Shown: positions 1 to 12,500 of the stretch, in pieces
How positions within the stretch are numbered: the first letter of the stretch is position 1
Layout of the letters: each line of letters starts with the position of its first letter
Assembly: GCA_950097015.1 (NCBI GenBank)
Contig: CATNEN010000001.1
Coordinates: 22,435,501-22,499,500 of the forward strand
Reading direction: 5' to 3'
Source of the DNA: Macrostomum hystrix
Taxonomy: Eukaryota; Platyhelminthes; Macrostomidae
DNA length: 64,000 nt
Program-made: the position numbers and the translations under genes
Notes under the pieces: model-generated
Told to the model about the DNA's origin: nothing
Database searches by the model: none
Seen by the model: the letters and a program-made list of their open reading frames with translations, nothing else

Positions 1-1105
1 GTCACTCATAACGGTCGAGTGGATAGCGGAGCACGCGACTACATCCTTGTCTGGCGGCTCGCTACGCCTAATCTCTCCCCAACTCTCCGCAGTTTTTTCT
101 CCTCTCCTCCTGAACGCCCTTCGGGCTGTCCGTCTTTCGCTCTTTCGTCTCGAGCGCGCTAAAACAGACTTCGCCCAGACCAAGCTAGTAGAACTTGCTG
201 GCCTTAATAAGAACTATTATAGCATGTTTGAAATGCATTGCATTTGATGCAAGACATTGCCGCATTGTTTTTAATAAGTACGTAGCAACATGCCTTTTGA
301 CGTAACAAATCAATTTTGTTAGACTCTAAATAGAGCAAGTTAAAATCCGAACCTCAAGCCAGCGAGGTTCGATCTATTGTCGCTTACAAAACAGATTTTC
401 ACAGATGAATTCTCGCATTGAGTCAGTGGCGCGTGTTATTCTCGTATTTATTCCAAGTGTCGGCAATCAAACTATCAAGCAAATCGAACTTGTTAAATGC
501 GATCGCGAGGGAATGAAGAGAAGCGTGCCGCAAGAAGCAATTGGCTTTCGTTAGACGAGGAGTGAACAGACAGGCGGGGGCTACGAAAAACTCTGTGCAT
601 GCAAAATTATTGTCACGGGTGACAGTCGAGCGTACTGAAAACAATTGACATGACTGACCGCATTTGGATTGGTGCGCAAAGACTCAATATAAAACACGTG
701 ACAAAGATCAAGGCGTGAAAAATATGAGGAGCAGTTGGGAAGGTGTAACAAGTGAAGCCTCGATGTCGGAAACAACCTTGTTCAAGCATGCGCTTCACTA
801 GTGTTGCGGCGGAATTCAGCAGAGAACAAGGCACTTGAGTGCGATAGATTGGATGGCGCCCAGTTCCTCATCTGAGCGAACCTTGAGTCGATGGTGGGAG
901 AAGTGCCTCGTTGAGAGACAGAAAAAGTAGGACGGCGCCATTAAGCTTCTGCAACTCCGAAAAAACCAGACGAGTGGAATTCAGACATTGTGCTTTGAGT
1001 ATCGCTAGTTGACAACTACTATAAAGAATGAATGCCGCGAGAGAACAGAGACGGAATTTCCGAAATTAGAGGGTTGTGAACGAAATTTGAAAAGTGCTTT
1101 CTGTG
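1..1105. other. No gene recognised; 3' flank of the RASL10-like gene
   Basis: No open frame here shows a recognisable domain or splice pattern. The part next to position 1105 is the downstream flank, presumably the 3' UTR, of the minus-strand GTPase gene. No tandem repeat or transposon terminus was recognised. Confidence 0.4.
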
Positions 1106-1969
1106 TCACATGATGCTGCACTGGTTGCGCCGCAGGGCCTCCTGAACCCTAGCGGAGGTTGGCTTGTGCCCGAAGTCTTTGTGATCAATGGCTTTGAGCA
1201 GTTCCCGGAACGCTGTACCAACGTGCCAGTTATACTTGGCTGAGCACTCGACGAACATGCACTTCCACTGCTTGCGCACAATGTTACTAGTCTCTCTGCG
1301 AGCCTCCTTGCCTTTGTCCTTGGCTGCGTCCTTGTTGCTGCTGTCCTTCTCCGATCGACCGTTGCTGACGAGATCCGCCTTGTTGGCTGCCACCAGAATA
1401 GGCGCGTCGATGCCCTGCTCCTGGATGCGCTCCCGGATGCGCCGAACGTATGCGAACGAGGAATCGTCGGTGATGTCGAAGACAAGGACGTAGCCTGAGG
1501 CGGAGCGCAAACCGAAGCCGCGGAAATCTGAGAACTCCTGGAGTGAGTCAGTCGGAAAGTAGCTTACAGTTGGGCAGTCAACTATCCGAGCGTCGTAGCA
1601 GTGCTCGTTGACTGTGATAGATGGATGGTAGATTGTCGGCTTTCTGGTCGGTGTGTAGACCTCTGGACAGCTGCAGTGAACAAATTGCTGCACTAGGCAG
1701 GTCTTGCCTACTTTTGATGCACCCAGGACCACGATGCGGATGTCCTGTACCTCAGGACCAGGTTTTTCGGGGGCATTGTGATTCGAAAAAGCTGCAGCCA
1801 TTGATCGGTCTTTAGTCTTTGAGTCCTTCGTCTGCACCGAGTGCCCGTTAGAGCTGCCGCCACCGCTTCCGCCAATGCCGCCGCTGCCACCAACGCCGCT
1901 GCCTCCTAGGCCGCCGCTGCCACCAACGCCGCCAATGCCGCCACTTCCGCCGCCTCCATTGCGGAACAT
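1106..1969 (-). CDS. RASL10: RASL10-like Ras-family small GTPase
   Basis: The 287-residue ORF is an atypical Ras-like GTPase. The P-loop GASKVGKT is at residues 83-90, the guanine-specificity motif NKAD at 196-199 and ECSAK at 241-245. The C-terminus ends in CSIM, a CAAX-type box for prenylation and membrane attachment. The usual DTAG motif is replaced by DCPT (131-134), so catalysis is probably altered. The stretch around ECSAKYNW and the ending ALRRNQCSIM closely match vertebrate RASL10A/B, which end in a very similar way; this is the basis for the family call. Two features are unusual: about 70 residues of Gly/Ser-rich N-terminus encoded by GGN repeats, and a basic Lys-rich insert at about 202-228. 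The gene is intronless here. Upstream on the coding strand, TTTTTAG lies shortly before the ATG and could be a trans-splice acceptor. Confidence 0.88.
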   Translation of the reverse strand: MFRNGGGGSGGIGGVGGSGGLGGSGVGGSGGIGGSGGGSSNGHSVQTKDSKTKDRSMAAAFSNHNAPEKPGPEVQDIRIVVLGASKVGKTCLVQQFVHCSCPEVYTPTRKPTIYHPSITVNEHCYDARIVDCPTVSYFPTDSLQEFSDFRGFGLRSASGYVLVFDITDDSSFAYVRRIRERIQEQGIDAPILVAANKADLVSNGRSEKDSSNKDAAKDKGKEARRETSNIVRKQWKCMFVECSAKYNWHVGTAFRELLKAIDHKDFGHKPTSARVQEALRRNQCSIM

Positions 1970-3931
1970 TTAGGCTTTAAACAGTGAGACTAAAAACGAT
2001 TGCACTATCTTTCTGTTTAAGCTATAAAACTCTCTTCCGATCGCCGGCTCGACTCGATTGGGTTGAGTACGATAAAGCGGAGCGTTGCAACTCTTGTGTC
2101 TCGCGCCCTCTGCCAGCTGATTCTCAGTTCTGGCTGCTCGAAGATTCACTCGCCTGTTGAATTGAGTTGTGATTTTTGCGCGATAAAAAAGTGAAAGGAA
2201 TAAAAAAGATCGGCATTTTGCCGGGCAAGAGGAGTAAAGAGGTTCAGGATCGTGGTTTGAGAGGCCTGCCGCGAGCCCATTGGAAAGCGGCTCGACAGTG
2301 GGAACAGTGGTGAAGAGGTGGTCGAACAGGAAGATTCCCGTCCTTGCACAAGTCTCATTGGGCGAGCGACAGACAAGAGAGAAATCTGCACTATGAGTGC
2401 GACCAGGACAGCAGGAAACCTGGCGGTTAGTGGAACAGGGTGGCTTTGACGGGGACAGAGGGGAGAATTTGATAATGCCAGATACGAGACTGGGGGCGTG
2501 ATTTTTGAGAAGATTTTTATTTAAAAAATGCTTTTGGATGCTAATCCTCAGAGTGGGAGCAGGATTTTGAAAAGGCGCTCAAAAAGCGACCCGAATGATA
2601 AGTGCTGGGATAAAAATCCCCATGAATTTGCTCTCGGATGCGCGCGCGATTGTTCGTGGCGTGGACCAATCCATCACTGCCTGCTGGGTTTGTCTTTACT
2701 CTCCTATTTTGTTCCTCGTGTTTCTGCTGTCAGTCTGGGCGCAGGTAGAGTGTGAGTCGATGCTGGTTAAGAAGGCTGCACTTGGTGGAGGCTCGGACAA
2801 CAGGTTGTGGGGGAGAGAGGAAGATCCAGCGAAGGAGCAGAATTGGCGTGGGTAACAAGGGACAATTGAGTAAGAGGCGGTGGTTGAGGGCGGGCTGAGA
2901 TGGGGATGAGCAGTGTCGCGGGGGAGCAGTTCGCTCCAACTCCGAAGGGCGGAAGAGAGCGAAGGGGCGAAAGCGAGAGCCAAAGCAAAGAGAAAAGAAG
3001 AGGAAATTAGTCTTTGGACACGAAATTCCTGCTCAAGTACAGCGGCCACAAGCCCCCTTAAAACCTTGTAGGAATGGAAGACAGTTTGATGTCTTCAGCC
3101 TGTCTTCTACTTCCCGTCAAACTCCCCATTTCCCATTTTTCTCGTTTCCTCTGGCTCTGTTTGGGACTGTCGGGCTGCATGTCGGGACTATTCAAGTTCT
3201 ATCAACTGAGCGTCCCATTCAGCATGTCTAGCAAGGACTTGCACTGAATCCGAACATCAAAGACTAGATTCGCATCATACAGTCACAAAAGAATTTAAAA
3301 CTGAGACGGCGATTCGAAAATTATTTCCGTTCTGAAATTTCACCCCCTCATTTCCAATGGCTGAAATAGGACTCGAGCAGAGAGCTTGGCGATTCGGTAC
3401 AATCAAAGGACTAAAAGTGTTTCAAAATCCTTGGTGAAATTGAATTTCGTCAAGCTAATAAAGCAGCTAACCTCCGGCTAATAAGGCGATGTGAATTTCT
3501 GCTTAAAGTGCACTTTTCTGCCGGGCAATAAGTGTCGGTAAATGAGTTCGACAACATGTTTGAGCCTGTTTGAACATGTTTTACCGCCTTCGCCCTTCGT
3601 TTCATTGGTACAGATGTACTGGTACTCCGTTGTTAGTCCAATGTCCTCGTACTAAACCAGTGCTACCAACCCCAGAGGACTTGACAGTAGGACTCAGATC
3701 CAACATCTGCGAGCCTTAGTAGCCTTGTCCCTGATAAATATAGCTTTTTGCATTCCATTTAATCCCCAGCTTGGCCCGGCCTATTGGCTATTAATTCTAT
3801 GTATTTATTATTTAACTGGCCTAACCCAGTCATTTAACGGCCTAGGCCGATTAAACATATAGTCTATGGTCACAGTTGCTGTAAACAGTTTTAGTAGTGC
3901 AATATCATGAGCCGGGCCAAGCTTTAGGATT
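1970..3931. other. Intergenic, no gene recognised
   Basis: This is the upstream flank of the GTPase gene. It has short open frames but none with a recognisable domain or convincing splice sites. The segment at about 2250-3000 is purine-rich on the + strand. No clear repeat boundary was found before the fold-back element at 3932. Confidence 0.35.
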
Positions 3932-4080
3932 AAATACTATAATACCCCCTGAACTCGTTGTCTATGGCCTAGGAACGGCTTCGGACTGCGCTTCTGGGCC
4001 TCGGCTTCGCATCGGCCAAGAAACCCGTCCTCAGCCGTTCGTAGGCCAAAGAAACGAAATCAGGGGGGTATTATTCTATA
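3932..4080. mobile_element. Fold-back MITE of about 150 bp
   Basis: Inverted ends of about 20 bp face each other: a run containing AATACCCCCTGA at 3941-3952 and its near complement TCAGGGGGGTATT at 4060-4072. The interior is also self-complementary, with GGCCTAGGAACGGCT near 3967 against AGCCGTTCGTAGGCC near 4033. The whole segment could therefore fold into one long hairpin. It has no coding capacity, which fits a non-autonomous miniature inverted-repeat element. The superfamily is not determined. Confidence 0.55.
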
Positions 4081-4086
4081 CTTAAG

Positions 4087-4235
4087 AATAGCTGCGTTCA
4101 ATTTTGTAATATCATATATCAAAGGTTGTCTATGGTAAAAATGATCGGAACTGCGTTTAATTTAAGAATTATCATACATCAGAGACTGTCTATGGTAAAA
4201 ATGGTCGGAACTGCATTCAATTTGAGAAAGCCTGC
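4087..4235. repeat. 60-bp tandem repeat, about 2.5 copies
   Basis: The motif GTCTATGGTAAAAATG recurs at exactly 60-bp spacing (around 4128 and 4188), with matching flanks GGAACTGCGTTTAA and GGAACTGCATTCAA. It sits directly upstream of the transposase relic and may be part of that element's terminal region. Confidence 0.6.
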
Positions 4236-4280
4236 GTTTTATTTAGGAGCCATAGACCATGGCTTATAAAAAATATTTCA

Positions 4281-4469
4281 AAGAATAAGTATGACGTAAT
4301 CGTCACAGCAATTGAGAGAGGTTCTTCAGTCGGAGAGATTGCCGAAATGCTTGAAGTGAATCCCAAAAACTGTTTACACCATTCAGCGGATACTCGAGGT
4401 GACAGGAAGATTAGAGCGGATGTCACGAGGTAGAAAGAAAAAAGTAAAAACATCACATGAAGCTAACTA
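4281..4469 (+). pseudogene. Tc1/mariner-type transposase relic (N-terminal HTH only)
   Basis: Two overlapping frames encode the start of a Tc1/mariner/IS630-type transposase. The first contains AIERGSSVGEIAEMLEV, a helix-turn-helix typical of the DNA-binding domain. After a frameshift near 4366, in a run of A residues, the second frame continues with VYTIQRILEVTGRLERM, the matching next segment. It then ends at a stop near 4469. The catalytic DDE part is absent. The fragment is similar in layout to the N-terminus of the larger transposase at 47002 but is clearly diverged. It is a dead fragment. Confidence 0.6.
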
Positions 4470-5614
4470 ACCAACTTTTGCCGTTTCTGGTCAGAAGTCA
4501 GACCAGATGTCAAAAAGCAGCAAGTTGATTGAAGATTTAGCCAACTAGAACGCGAAAAAGGTATATTTGCTCAGGCATCTTTTGCTCAGGCAAGTAATAT
4601 AGCAGATAACGAAGACTATTGTGACAGCGCAGTTGCTCTATTCTGATCCGAATTTACCCTCTCGTCACTCAATCATGCTAAAATAGTTCTGACAGATTTC
4701 AGAGATGGATGCAGTCAGAGGAGAGAGGTCAGTAGGAAGACGAGGGAAAAAATTATTTAGCGCGATCGTGGGAAGACCCATCGACAGGCCGGCGAGGGCG
4801 TTCGGCAGGGAAGATTAGAAATCTTGAAATTAACTTTTCTCGAGCCTTTTCTCGCCGCTTCGCCCTTCTCTCTCCCTCTCCCTCGCGCGCCAAACAGATT
4901 CTCACGACCAATAAACAAATTGTTGAAAAAGGTCGCATGGCAGGAGCTAAAGCACTGAGAAGCGGAGATGACCGCTCGGTTGTGGTCCCTCTGGGAGCGG
5001 GGCAGACTCAATAGGCCGGGATGCCTATTTTCAACTCAAATTGGACACGAAATCATTTTTTTAAAGCAGACTTAACTTAGCGCGCTAATGCAAAAGTGAA
5101 GGCTGTGGCAAAGTGGGAGGCTGGGGGGAGTCGATGAAGAGGACTTTGAGCTGGCCTGAGCAGAAGTCAAACGCTATATAAGAAGAGCTGAGAGATTGAA
5201 TAAATTCATGGCTAGAGAGATTTCGCGTGACAAAATCGACTGGAAGGGCTCGGGTGGGGGAACCGGCAAAGAGGGCCGACCCGAGTTAACTGCGGGGATA
5301 AAAATGTAGCGGATGCCTCCGACTGAGTAGAAGGTGGCCCAATTGAGAATAAAACTAGTCTTTTTTAAAGCGGCTTTGCAGAGGAGGGCTGATGACTGAA
5401 GGGCCTGGGCCAGCTGTCAGAGTTGCGTGTAAACACAGGTGCGCTCGGGATTCACCGGCAGCAATGGGAGGCTGACTTCGCAATTGCCACCTGCAGATCT
5501 TTTTAGATGAATGCGACACTGCCTGTTTGATTTTTGCCGCACTGGGGATAAGTGCGTTTCAGTGAGGCCGAGAATCATATGCGCTATCTATAAAAGTACA
5601 TTCGATGAGGAGGT
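4470..5614. other. Intergenic, no gene recognised
   Basis: No supported coding region, RNA gene or repeat was found in this stretch. Short open frames on the minus strand near 4750-5010 look like chance frames in pyrimidine-rich sequence. Confidence 0.35.
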
Positions 5615-5885
5615 TGAGGAGATTGTAGCCTAGTGGTTAGAGCGTCGGACTTATGACTTGAAAGTCGGGGGTTCGATTCCCGATTTTACTGGAACGATTT
5701 GTGTCCTTTAGTACCTTGCATTAGCTGGGGTTGATTGAGGGTGGGTGTGGCGTCGATCCTGTCCATGGACTGAACAGCCGTACGCAGCCTTCAGATGCGC
5801 CGCGCAATAGCTGTGGCTGTGCTGTCGGCTGCACATCTGGCCCAATTGGGGCAGCTGTGATCAAATATTATTATTATTATTATTA
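5615..5885 (+). mobile_element. tRNA-derived SINE with ATT tail (family 1)
   Basis: The head carries RNA polymerase III promoter boxes: box A TAGCCTAGTGG at 5626-5636 and box B GGTTCGATTCC at 5670-5680. The anticodon-arm region is poorly paired, so this is a tRNA-derived head and not a working tRNA gene. A body of about 180 bp without coding capacity follows, and the element ends in an (ATT)n tail at about 5866-5885. Head, body and simple tail are the standard SINE layout. It was seen once in this window. Confidence 0.8.
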
Positions 5886-6509
5886 CTGACATTAAATATG
5901 ATGGCGCCTTTTAATGTAACTTTCCTTATCTCAAAAGCTAACTTTCCTGTTCGTATTCAGCCTTAACGTAAATTTCTAATTTAAGGATTGCAGCTAATCA
6001 GTTGTTTACCCGTTCGCGAAAAGCAGTTTTATTAAACAGAAATAATTTAATTAACTTTTGTTAGTCCTGATATTTTTTCCTAGAAGTCAGCCGTTTTTGC
6101 TGAAAAAATCATTAAAACACGGCAAAACGCAGTAATATTCTCTCGTTGTCTAAGACTTTCTACTGCAAGTAGAAATGCACGAAAATAACAGATTTCTTAG
6201 CATCAGCACTGTCATACCCTGCATTAAAATTCACAGCATTGCTCTCATTGGCCACAGCCACACCCAGCAATGAAGGCACGGTCGCCACTTACCAGTAATC
6301 CAGATGTTAAATTGTAGCTTTCCCAACAAAAATAGTCTTTGCCGGGCTGTGTTGACCCACCTGCGATTTTTATCCGTGTCTGTATTCTCAGCTGTTCTAG
6401 ATGGTCGATTCTTTAAGACCGAATGCACGCACGAGGCTACATAACAGCAGCAGAAATTGTTCAAAGCGCATCTGAAACGCGCTTTCACTTCTGAAGCCGC
6501 CACAGTACA
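5886..6509. other. 5' flank of the GABA-B-like receptor gene
   Basis: No gene was recognised. Just before the receptor start the sequence reads as a pyrimidine-rich stretch followed by GCCACAG and then TACAATG. A splice acceptor therefore lies 4 nt before the start codon, either from a 5' UTR intron or from spliced-leader trans-splicing. Confidence 0.4.
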
Positions 6510-9500
6510 ATGGGACAACACACGAGATTCCATCTGCTCTGTTTGATTCTCTGCCTTGGCAGTCGGATTTTCATTGCCGAATCTCTGACTCGAACCCAGA
6601 CTGTCACAGTGATGAAACCTGGCGGCAGCAACGAAGCGAACGTATCGCGCTGGGTCACGGACACCGGCGCCTTGTCCGAGACCGAATCCAACAACTTTGC
6701 CTACATTGTGGCCCTAGTGCCCGAGGACACCGGCGTGCTGACTGAGAAGCTGCAACTCGCTCTGAGGTCGGCCGTCGGGCTGGCTGGCGGAGTCCGCCTG
6801 CGGCTTGTGCTGGCAGCAACTGAGGTGAGCGGCTCTGCTTCAAGGTGACAGGTCAAATCTATAGAAGTAGAGAAAATTGGGTCATATGTGCAGCAAGTGT
6901 GCAGCTGCTATTACGCTTCTTAAGGCTACATGTACGAAAAGCTGTTCAGTCCATGGACTGGAGGGCCACGATGCCCACCAAAATTTCTAACTGCAGCTAG
7001 CTAATAGTTAATTAGAATTTGTAGGAGGGCTGTGGGCAATAACACATCATTTGGTGACTGCTCGTTCCGCTGACTCCTGAGCACACACGCACATTGATAC
7101 TGTGCATAGGCACTCACTTACACTCATTGTGCTTGGAGGTCGGCCGCCCCCAAGCCTTCTCTCCGCGGCTGTGCCCCAAATAAAATTGGCCTCGCCGCGG
7201 AATCGAGCTCAGGGACCTTGGTGCGAGAGAGGCAAACGCGTTGAATGCTCTGCCACTCAACCCTACGTAGTAGACAACTCTGGTACCAATTTTTAAAGCT
7301 GGTTAAAGCCAGCTTCTTAAAGACACCCATTGTTCCCCAATCGGCTGAAATTCGATCTCCCGACCTCTAGGTTAGAAGTCTGAGGCTCTGATGACTTGGC
7401 TACATGCTAGATACATAGTTTAACGCACAATGTTCTTATAAAATTTGCCACATTCGTTGAATTCGTCGAGCTGAACGAAAATCAAAGCTGGGCTAGTTAG
7501 CATTCCGAGCGAGTCACCGCAGCAGACGTCTCAACTGTACGCTGCTCTCCAAAGTGCGCATGTACGAGCGTAACTGCATGCGTTGACTGCTGTTTCTCGG
7601 TCACGAAATGTTAATTAAACTCGAATTTAAAAGATCTGCTTTTTACATTAGATTTTCCAAATATGGAGTGCATAGTTTGTTTAAACCATATTATTAGAAT
7701 TTTAATGTCAGTAAAGAGACAGGGCCCAGAAGGCTGTCGCGGATGAGAACCTCGGTGAGGAGGAATGTCTGTCTTATGTGGCTCTTATCTCGGGAAATTG
7801 GCACAAAAGCCTGCCTTCAGCTCCCAGACTCAGATAACCAATAACAAGCTGCTATTCGTCTTTTATGGCCCACATTTATTTGCTATCTTCCGCGGGGCTG
7901 GCTAAATCGACGACTCTATCAAGTCCAAGGTACGGACAGACATTGTGAGCTAAGGTTCGAATATGACCAGCGGTCTAGACCAAAGACTAATCCTATACCT
8001 GACACATTTTCACATGAGAACTGCTGAGCAAATGCATGAAATCCCACAAGACATCTGTGGCTGCTGTGCCAGCATAGATAGCTGAGCTGCATGGCCCATC
8101 TTCAAATACCTCCCTCCACCTGAAAAAATTATTATCCCTCGACTGGAGGGCTTCCACTCGGTTTAGAATTAAGTTCATTTCTTTAAAAATTGAAAAGCCT
8201 GATTTCTTTGTTAAAATCAAATCAGCGTCAGTGCACTTTAAAGCAGAAAAAAATGACGCACCTGAAACTTCAACTGTCAGTGCGAGGCGGGGCAAGCTAC
8301 ACGCTACCTGTTCAACCTGCTGCACCGGTTGCCCACGGCCATCGCCTTGCTGGGCTGCGGCTGTCCCGGGCTGACCGGGCCCATGTCTCAGGTGTCATAC
8401 TTCTGGAATATCACCATGGTGAGGCATGGAGCAGAGTGTCAGTGTGAGGCTGGGACGTGCTCAGGGCACGTCAGTGTCAGTGTGAGGCTGGGACGGACAT
8501 GGAGCAGAGTGTCAGTGTGAGGCTGTGACGGACATGAAGCAGAGTGACAGTGTGAGGCTGGGACAGGCATGGAGCAGAGTGTCAGTGTGAGTCTGGGACA
8601 GGCATGGAGCAGAGTGTCAGTGTGAGGCTGGGACAGGCATGGAGCAGAGTGTCATTGTGAGGCTGGGACGGACATGGAGCAGAGTGTCAGCGTGAGGCTG
8701 GGACAGGCATGGAGCAGAGTGTCAGTGTGAGGCTGGGACAGGCATGGAGCAGAGTGTCAGTGTGAGTCTGGGACAGGCATGGAGCAGAGTGTCAGTGTGA
8801 GGCTGGGACAGGCATGGAGCAGAGTGTCAGTGTGAGTCTGGGACAGGCATGGAGCAGAGTGTCAGTGTGAGTCTGGGACAGGCATGGAGCAGAGTGTCAG
8901 TGTGAGGCTGGGACAGGCATGGAGCAGAGTGTCAGTGTGAGTCTGGGACAGGCATGGAGCAGAGTGTCAGTGTGAGTCTGGGACAGGCATGGAGCAGAGT
9001 GTCAGTGTTGAACTAACTCAAGCGTCGCAACTCAAAGGTATCCTACGAGGACACGTCACCGGAGCTGGGCAATAGCCGTCGCTACAGAAACCTGGTTCGT
9101 CTGGCACCGAGCGAAGCTGACGCGAACCTGGCGAGGCTGCAGCTGCTGAGGCAGTTTAGCTGGACCAAGACAGGCTCGCTGTACTACCAGGAATCCGACG
9201 GGCACGGCAGCGTGGCTGCGAAAATGGCGGCTGTGCGTTATAAGATTGTTTTGTGCTTGAAATTTATCTTAGAAGATAACGAGAGAACTTTTTCATAATC
9301 TACCACGGCTGTTGACCAATTTGGCCAGGCCAGCGCTAACCTCAGCGATCTTCTGGAGTCGCAAGGATTCAACATGAATGACATTTTGTCGGCCAGGTTC
9401 ACATCTATGGAGACTGCTATGGAGGCCCTGAGCACGTTCAAGGCGAGTTGCTGACATGTGCGATGCTAAAGATCGCTTCTATAAACATAATAATTGCAGG

Positions 9501-12500
9501 AGGTCTGCGGGAAATGAAACATCATTTGGTGACACTAGACCCGCAGCCAGCGAGGAGTCCTGAACACACATGCACACAGATACCGTACGCAGGCACACAG
9601 TAATACACAGGTGTGTACACTGCCTGACTCACTCATCGTCAGGCAGTGTACAAACTGACTGTGCCTTGTACGAGGTTGGCTAGCCCTCGTAGGTTGGCCC
9701 TCAAGAGTGTAAATGGCACGACAAGCCCCAAAATATATGTGGCCTCGCCGCAGAATCGAGCCCGGGACCTTGGTGCCATAGGAGAATGCGTTAAACCGCT
9801 TTGCCACTCACCCCCTCACGATAGAAGAGATGGCTTCTAATATTCGTCCGATTTTCTGAAATTCTTCCAGAACAAACAGTACCGGATCATCTCCGCGTTT
9901 GTGTGCGATATGACTCATCTTGCTGTGCTATTCTGCGCTGTAAGTGAGCCGACAACAGTCGCTTGTTACAAGCATAGACAGACCGACAAAGGAATACTGC
10001 AGACTAAAATTAAAAAAGGCTACAATAGGTTCATGGGAATACTAAGAAGAATACAATTCTACAGACATTTATTGAGCTTTGTGAGATAATATTTTTTAAA
10101 AGATTTTCTAAGAAACCATTTCTTTGTAGAGGCAGTCCTTCCAGGTCAATGCTGTTCCTTGGGGAAGGGGTTTCACAAACTCAAAATTTCACAACGTCGA
10201 AAGCACCTGTCTTCACAAGGCGGAAACTTCAAAGGTCGCAATTTCACAATTAAAAAACATTTTATGGTTTCCATTTCCAGCATGGGGCGATGGTTGTCAC
10301 AAAAGCTTTGAGTTGTGCTTCAATTTAGTAATATATAGATTTGGGAATGCATGCTTAATAAATTAATACAGATTGTCATAAGGAGGTACAAATATTTGCT
10401 TTAAGACGTCATTTGCTATGAAGTTTTCGACGTTCTGAAATTTCGACCTCGCGAAGTTTTAATCTCGTGAAATTTCGACTTCGCAAAGTATTGATCTCGT
10501 GAAATTTCGACCTCGTGAAGTTTCGACCTTGTGAAGTTTCGATCTCGTGAAGTTTCGACATTGTGAAAGCACTCCTTTCCTTGGACAGACAAGACTCAAA
10601 TCCCAAACCCCCCCCGAAGGCGCACCGCACAGGTTTGTTCGGCAATCGGCACGTCTGGATTGTGTCCGGCCCACGCCAGCTGAAGCAGACAGTCGGCAGC
10701 CTCGCCTGTCCACGCGGCGGCTGCAACTGCAGCCGGTGGCAGCTGCAATCGGCGGCCAATCGCAGCCTCTTCATCGACCTGGCCGGGTGGAGAGCGTCTC
10801 AGCTGGCCAGCCAAGGAGTTCCTGCCGAGGTAGCCTACGCCATGGACAGTGTCAGCGCGGTTGCTAGGGCAGCCGGGCAGCTTGTCAAGAACCTGTCGGC
10901 GTCGGAAAACACGGAGGGAGCGTCATTGGTTACCTTGAGTCGTCTGAGAAGTTTGGAACTGATGCAGCAGATGGTGCGGCTGAATTTCACCGGTCAGACG
11001 GTAGGAGTTCATGACAATATTGTTTCTCGTGACTGCTTTAAATCGGTGTCACAAGGGACACCTGTTTGTACTACGGGACACCCTCGTGTACAGACAGTTA
11101 AAACGATAATCTAACAATGCGCTAACAATGCCAACACAAAAAATCCAGGGCACGGTGAGATTCGCGAAGAACTCCAGGCTCGGCTTTCTGTCACTCTATC
11201 AGCTGATCGTATCGCCGAATGGTAAATCTTAAAGTAGACTTCGTACGGATTTGTGTTGATGTACAGTTCGCTATAGATTTCTCAATACTGAAACGAAAAC
11301 TAGGCCAAGTTTCCTACTTGTCCTTCCACACCTTGGACTTAACGGCATCGGCTCTCATGGGCCATTGAGTCTTGTATCTTCTGGTCACGCGCCATGCCAA
11401 ACTCCAATCGCACTGGAGACACTTGTGCCACTCTTCACCTGACTCTACCTGTCCTCTCCTAGACACCTTTTGACCTCTAGGTGGACGAGAAGGACATATG
11501 AGATATTTGATTGGGCCAATCACTTCGCCAAACCAAGCTGTTATCTAAATATTCGTGTTGCTATGCAGGCAGCCACTCCGAGTTGAAGTTTGTCTCCGAG
11601 TTCGACTGCTCGGCTGGTCAGTTTGTCCGGCTGCGGCAGTTCACCGGATGGCCAGGTGAATGGGGAACGTCTGGTGTGGGATTGGGTAGAGTAGATTAAA
11701 TGGAGTAGATTGGGTAGAGTACATTGGGTAGAGTAGATCAGGTAGAGTAGATTGGGTAGAGCAGATCTGTTAGAGCAGATTGGGGTCAGTACACACAGGA
11801 GATTGAAATCGAAGCCTTTAATCAATGTCTCCAATTTAGCGAATCTAACAATTTGCACCTCAGAGGGCTGGCCACCCAGAGATCGCACCCAGGTGGAAGT
11901 CAAAGTCGTCCGTCTGCAGCTCTGGCTCTGCCTGACATTCAGCGGCCTTGCAGCCGCCGGGGTGGCGCTGTCCGTGGCCCTGGTCGCAGTGAACTGCAAG
12001 TTCCGGCAGCATCCGTGAGTGCAGACGGCAGAAATATCACAGAACTCCGTTTCTCTTTGAAAGTGCAGCTTAATTAGGCCAGCTATGTAGTATTAGGCTG
12101 TAAGCGCTGACGAATTTCATCTTCCTACTTCCGCCATCCTTTGATCTACCTACCTCGTAACATGCCGGCCTCTGTACTGTCACCCAGGTGGCGGTCCTTG
12201 CCTCTGATGATTGCAGGTGATCCTGAAATCTCCTCGAGTTAGTTGAGAGTCCAATTTGAGTTGCTGTGACTATGCTCAACTGCCCCAGTGTTGAAATCTC
12301 ACTGTGACTTGATCGATGATTGATTTGGTTGCAGAATAATTATATCATGTCGTCTTTTCAATGGCAACGATTTTTGCTACCAGAAGGCCTACAAAAAGGA
12401 ACTAAATACCTGTTAGTTCTTGCAATTTATCATATACGTTGCAGCTACATCAAGATGTCCAGTCCGCAGATGAACAATGTCATTGTGATGGGCTGCATTG

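Noticed and set aside
3600-3720. Fragment of a ribosomal RNA (on the minus strand TTTAGTACGAGGACATTGG recalls the sarcin-ricin loop AGTACGAGAGGA)
   Set aside because: The similarity is short, lacks the core AG of the loop, and the flanks do not match any rRNA I can recall.
5615-5700. tRNA gene
   Set aside because: Box A and box B are good but the anticodon stem does not pair, and the sequence continues into a SINE body with an ATT tail.
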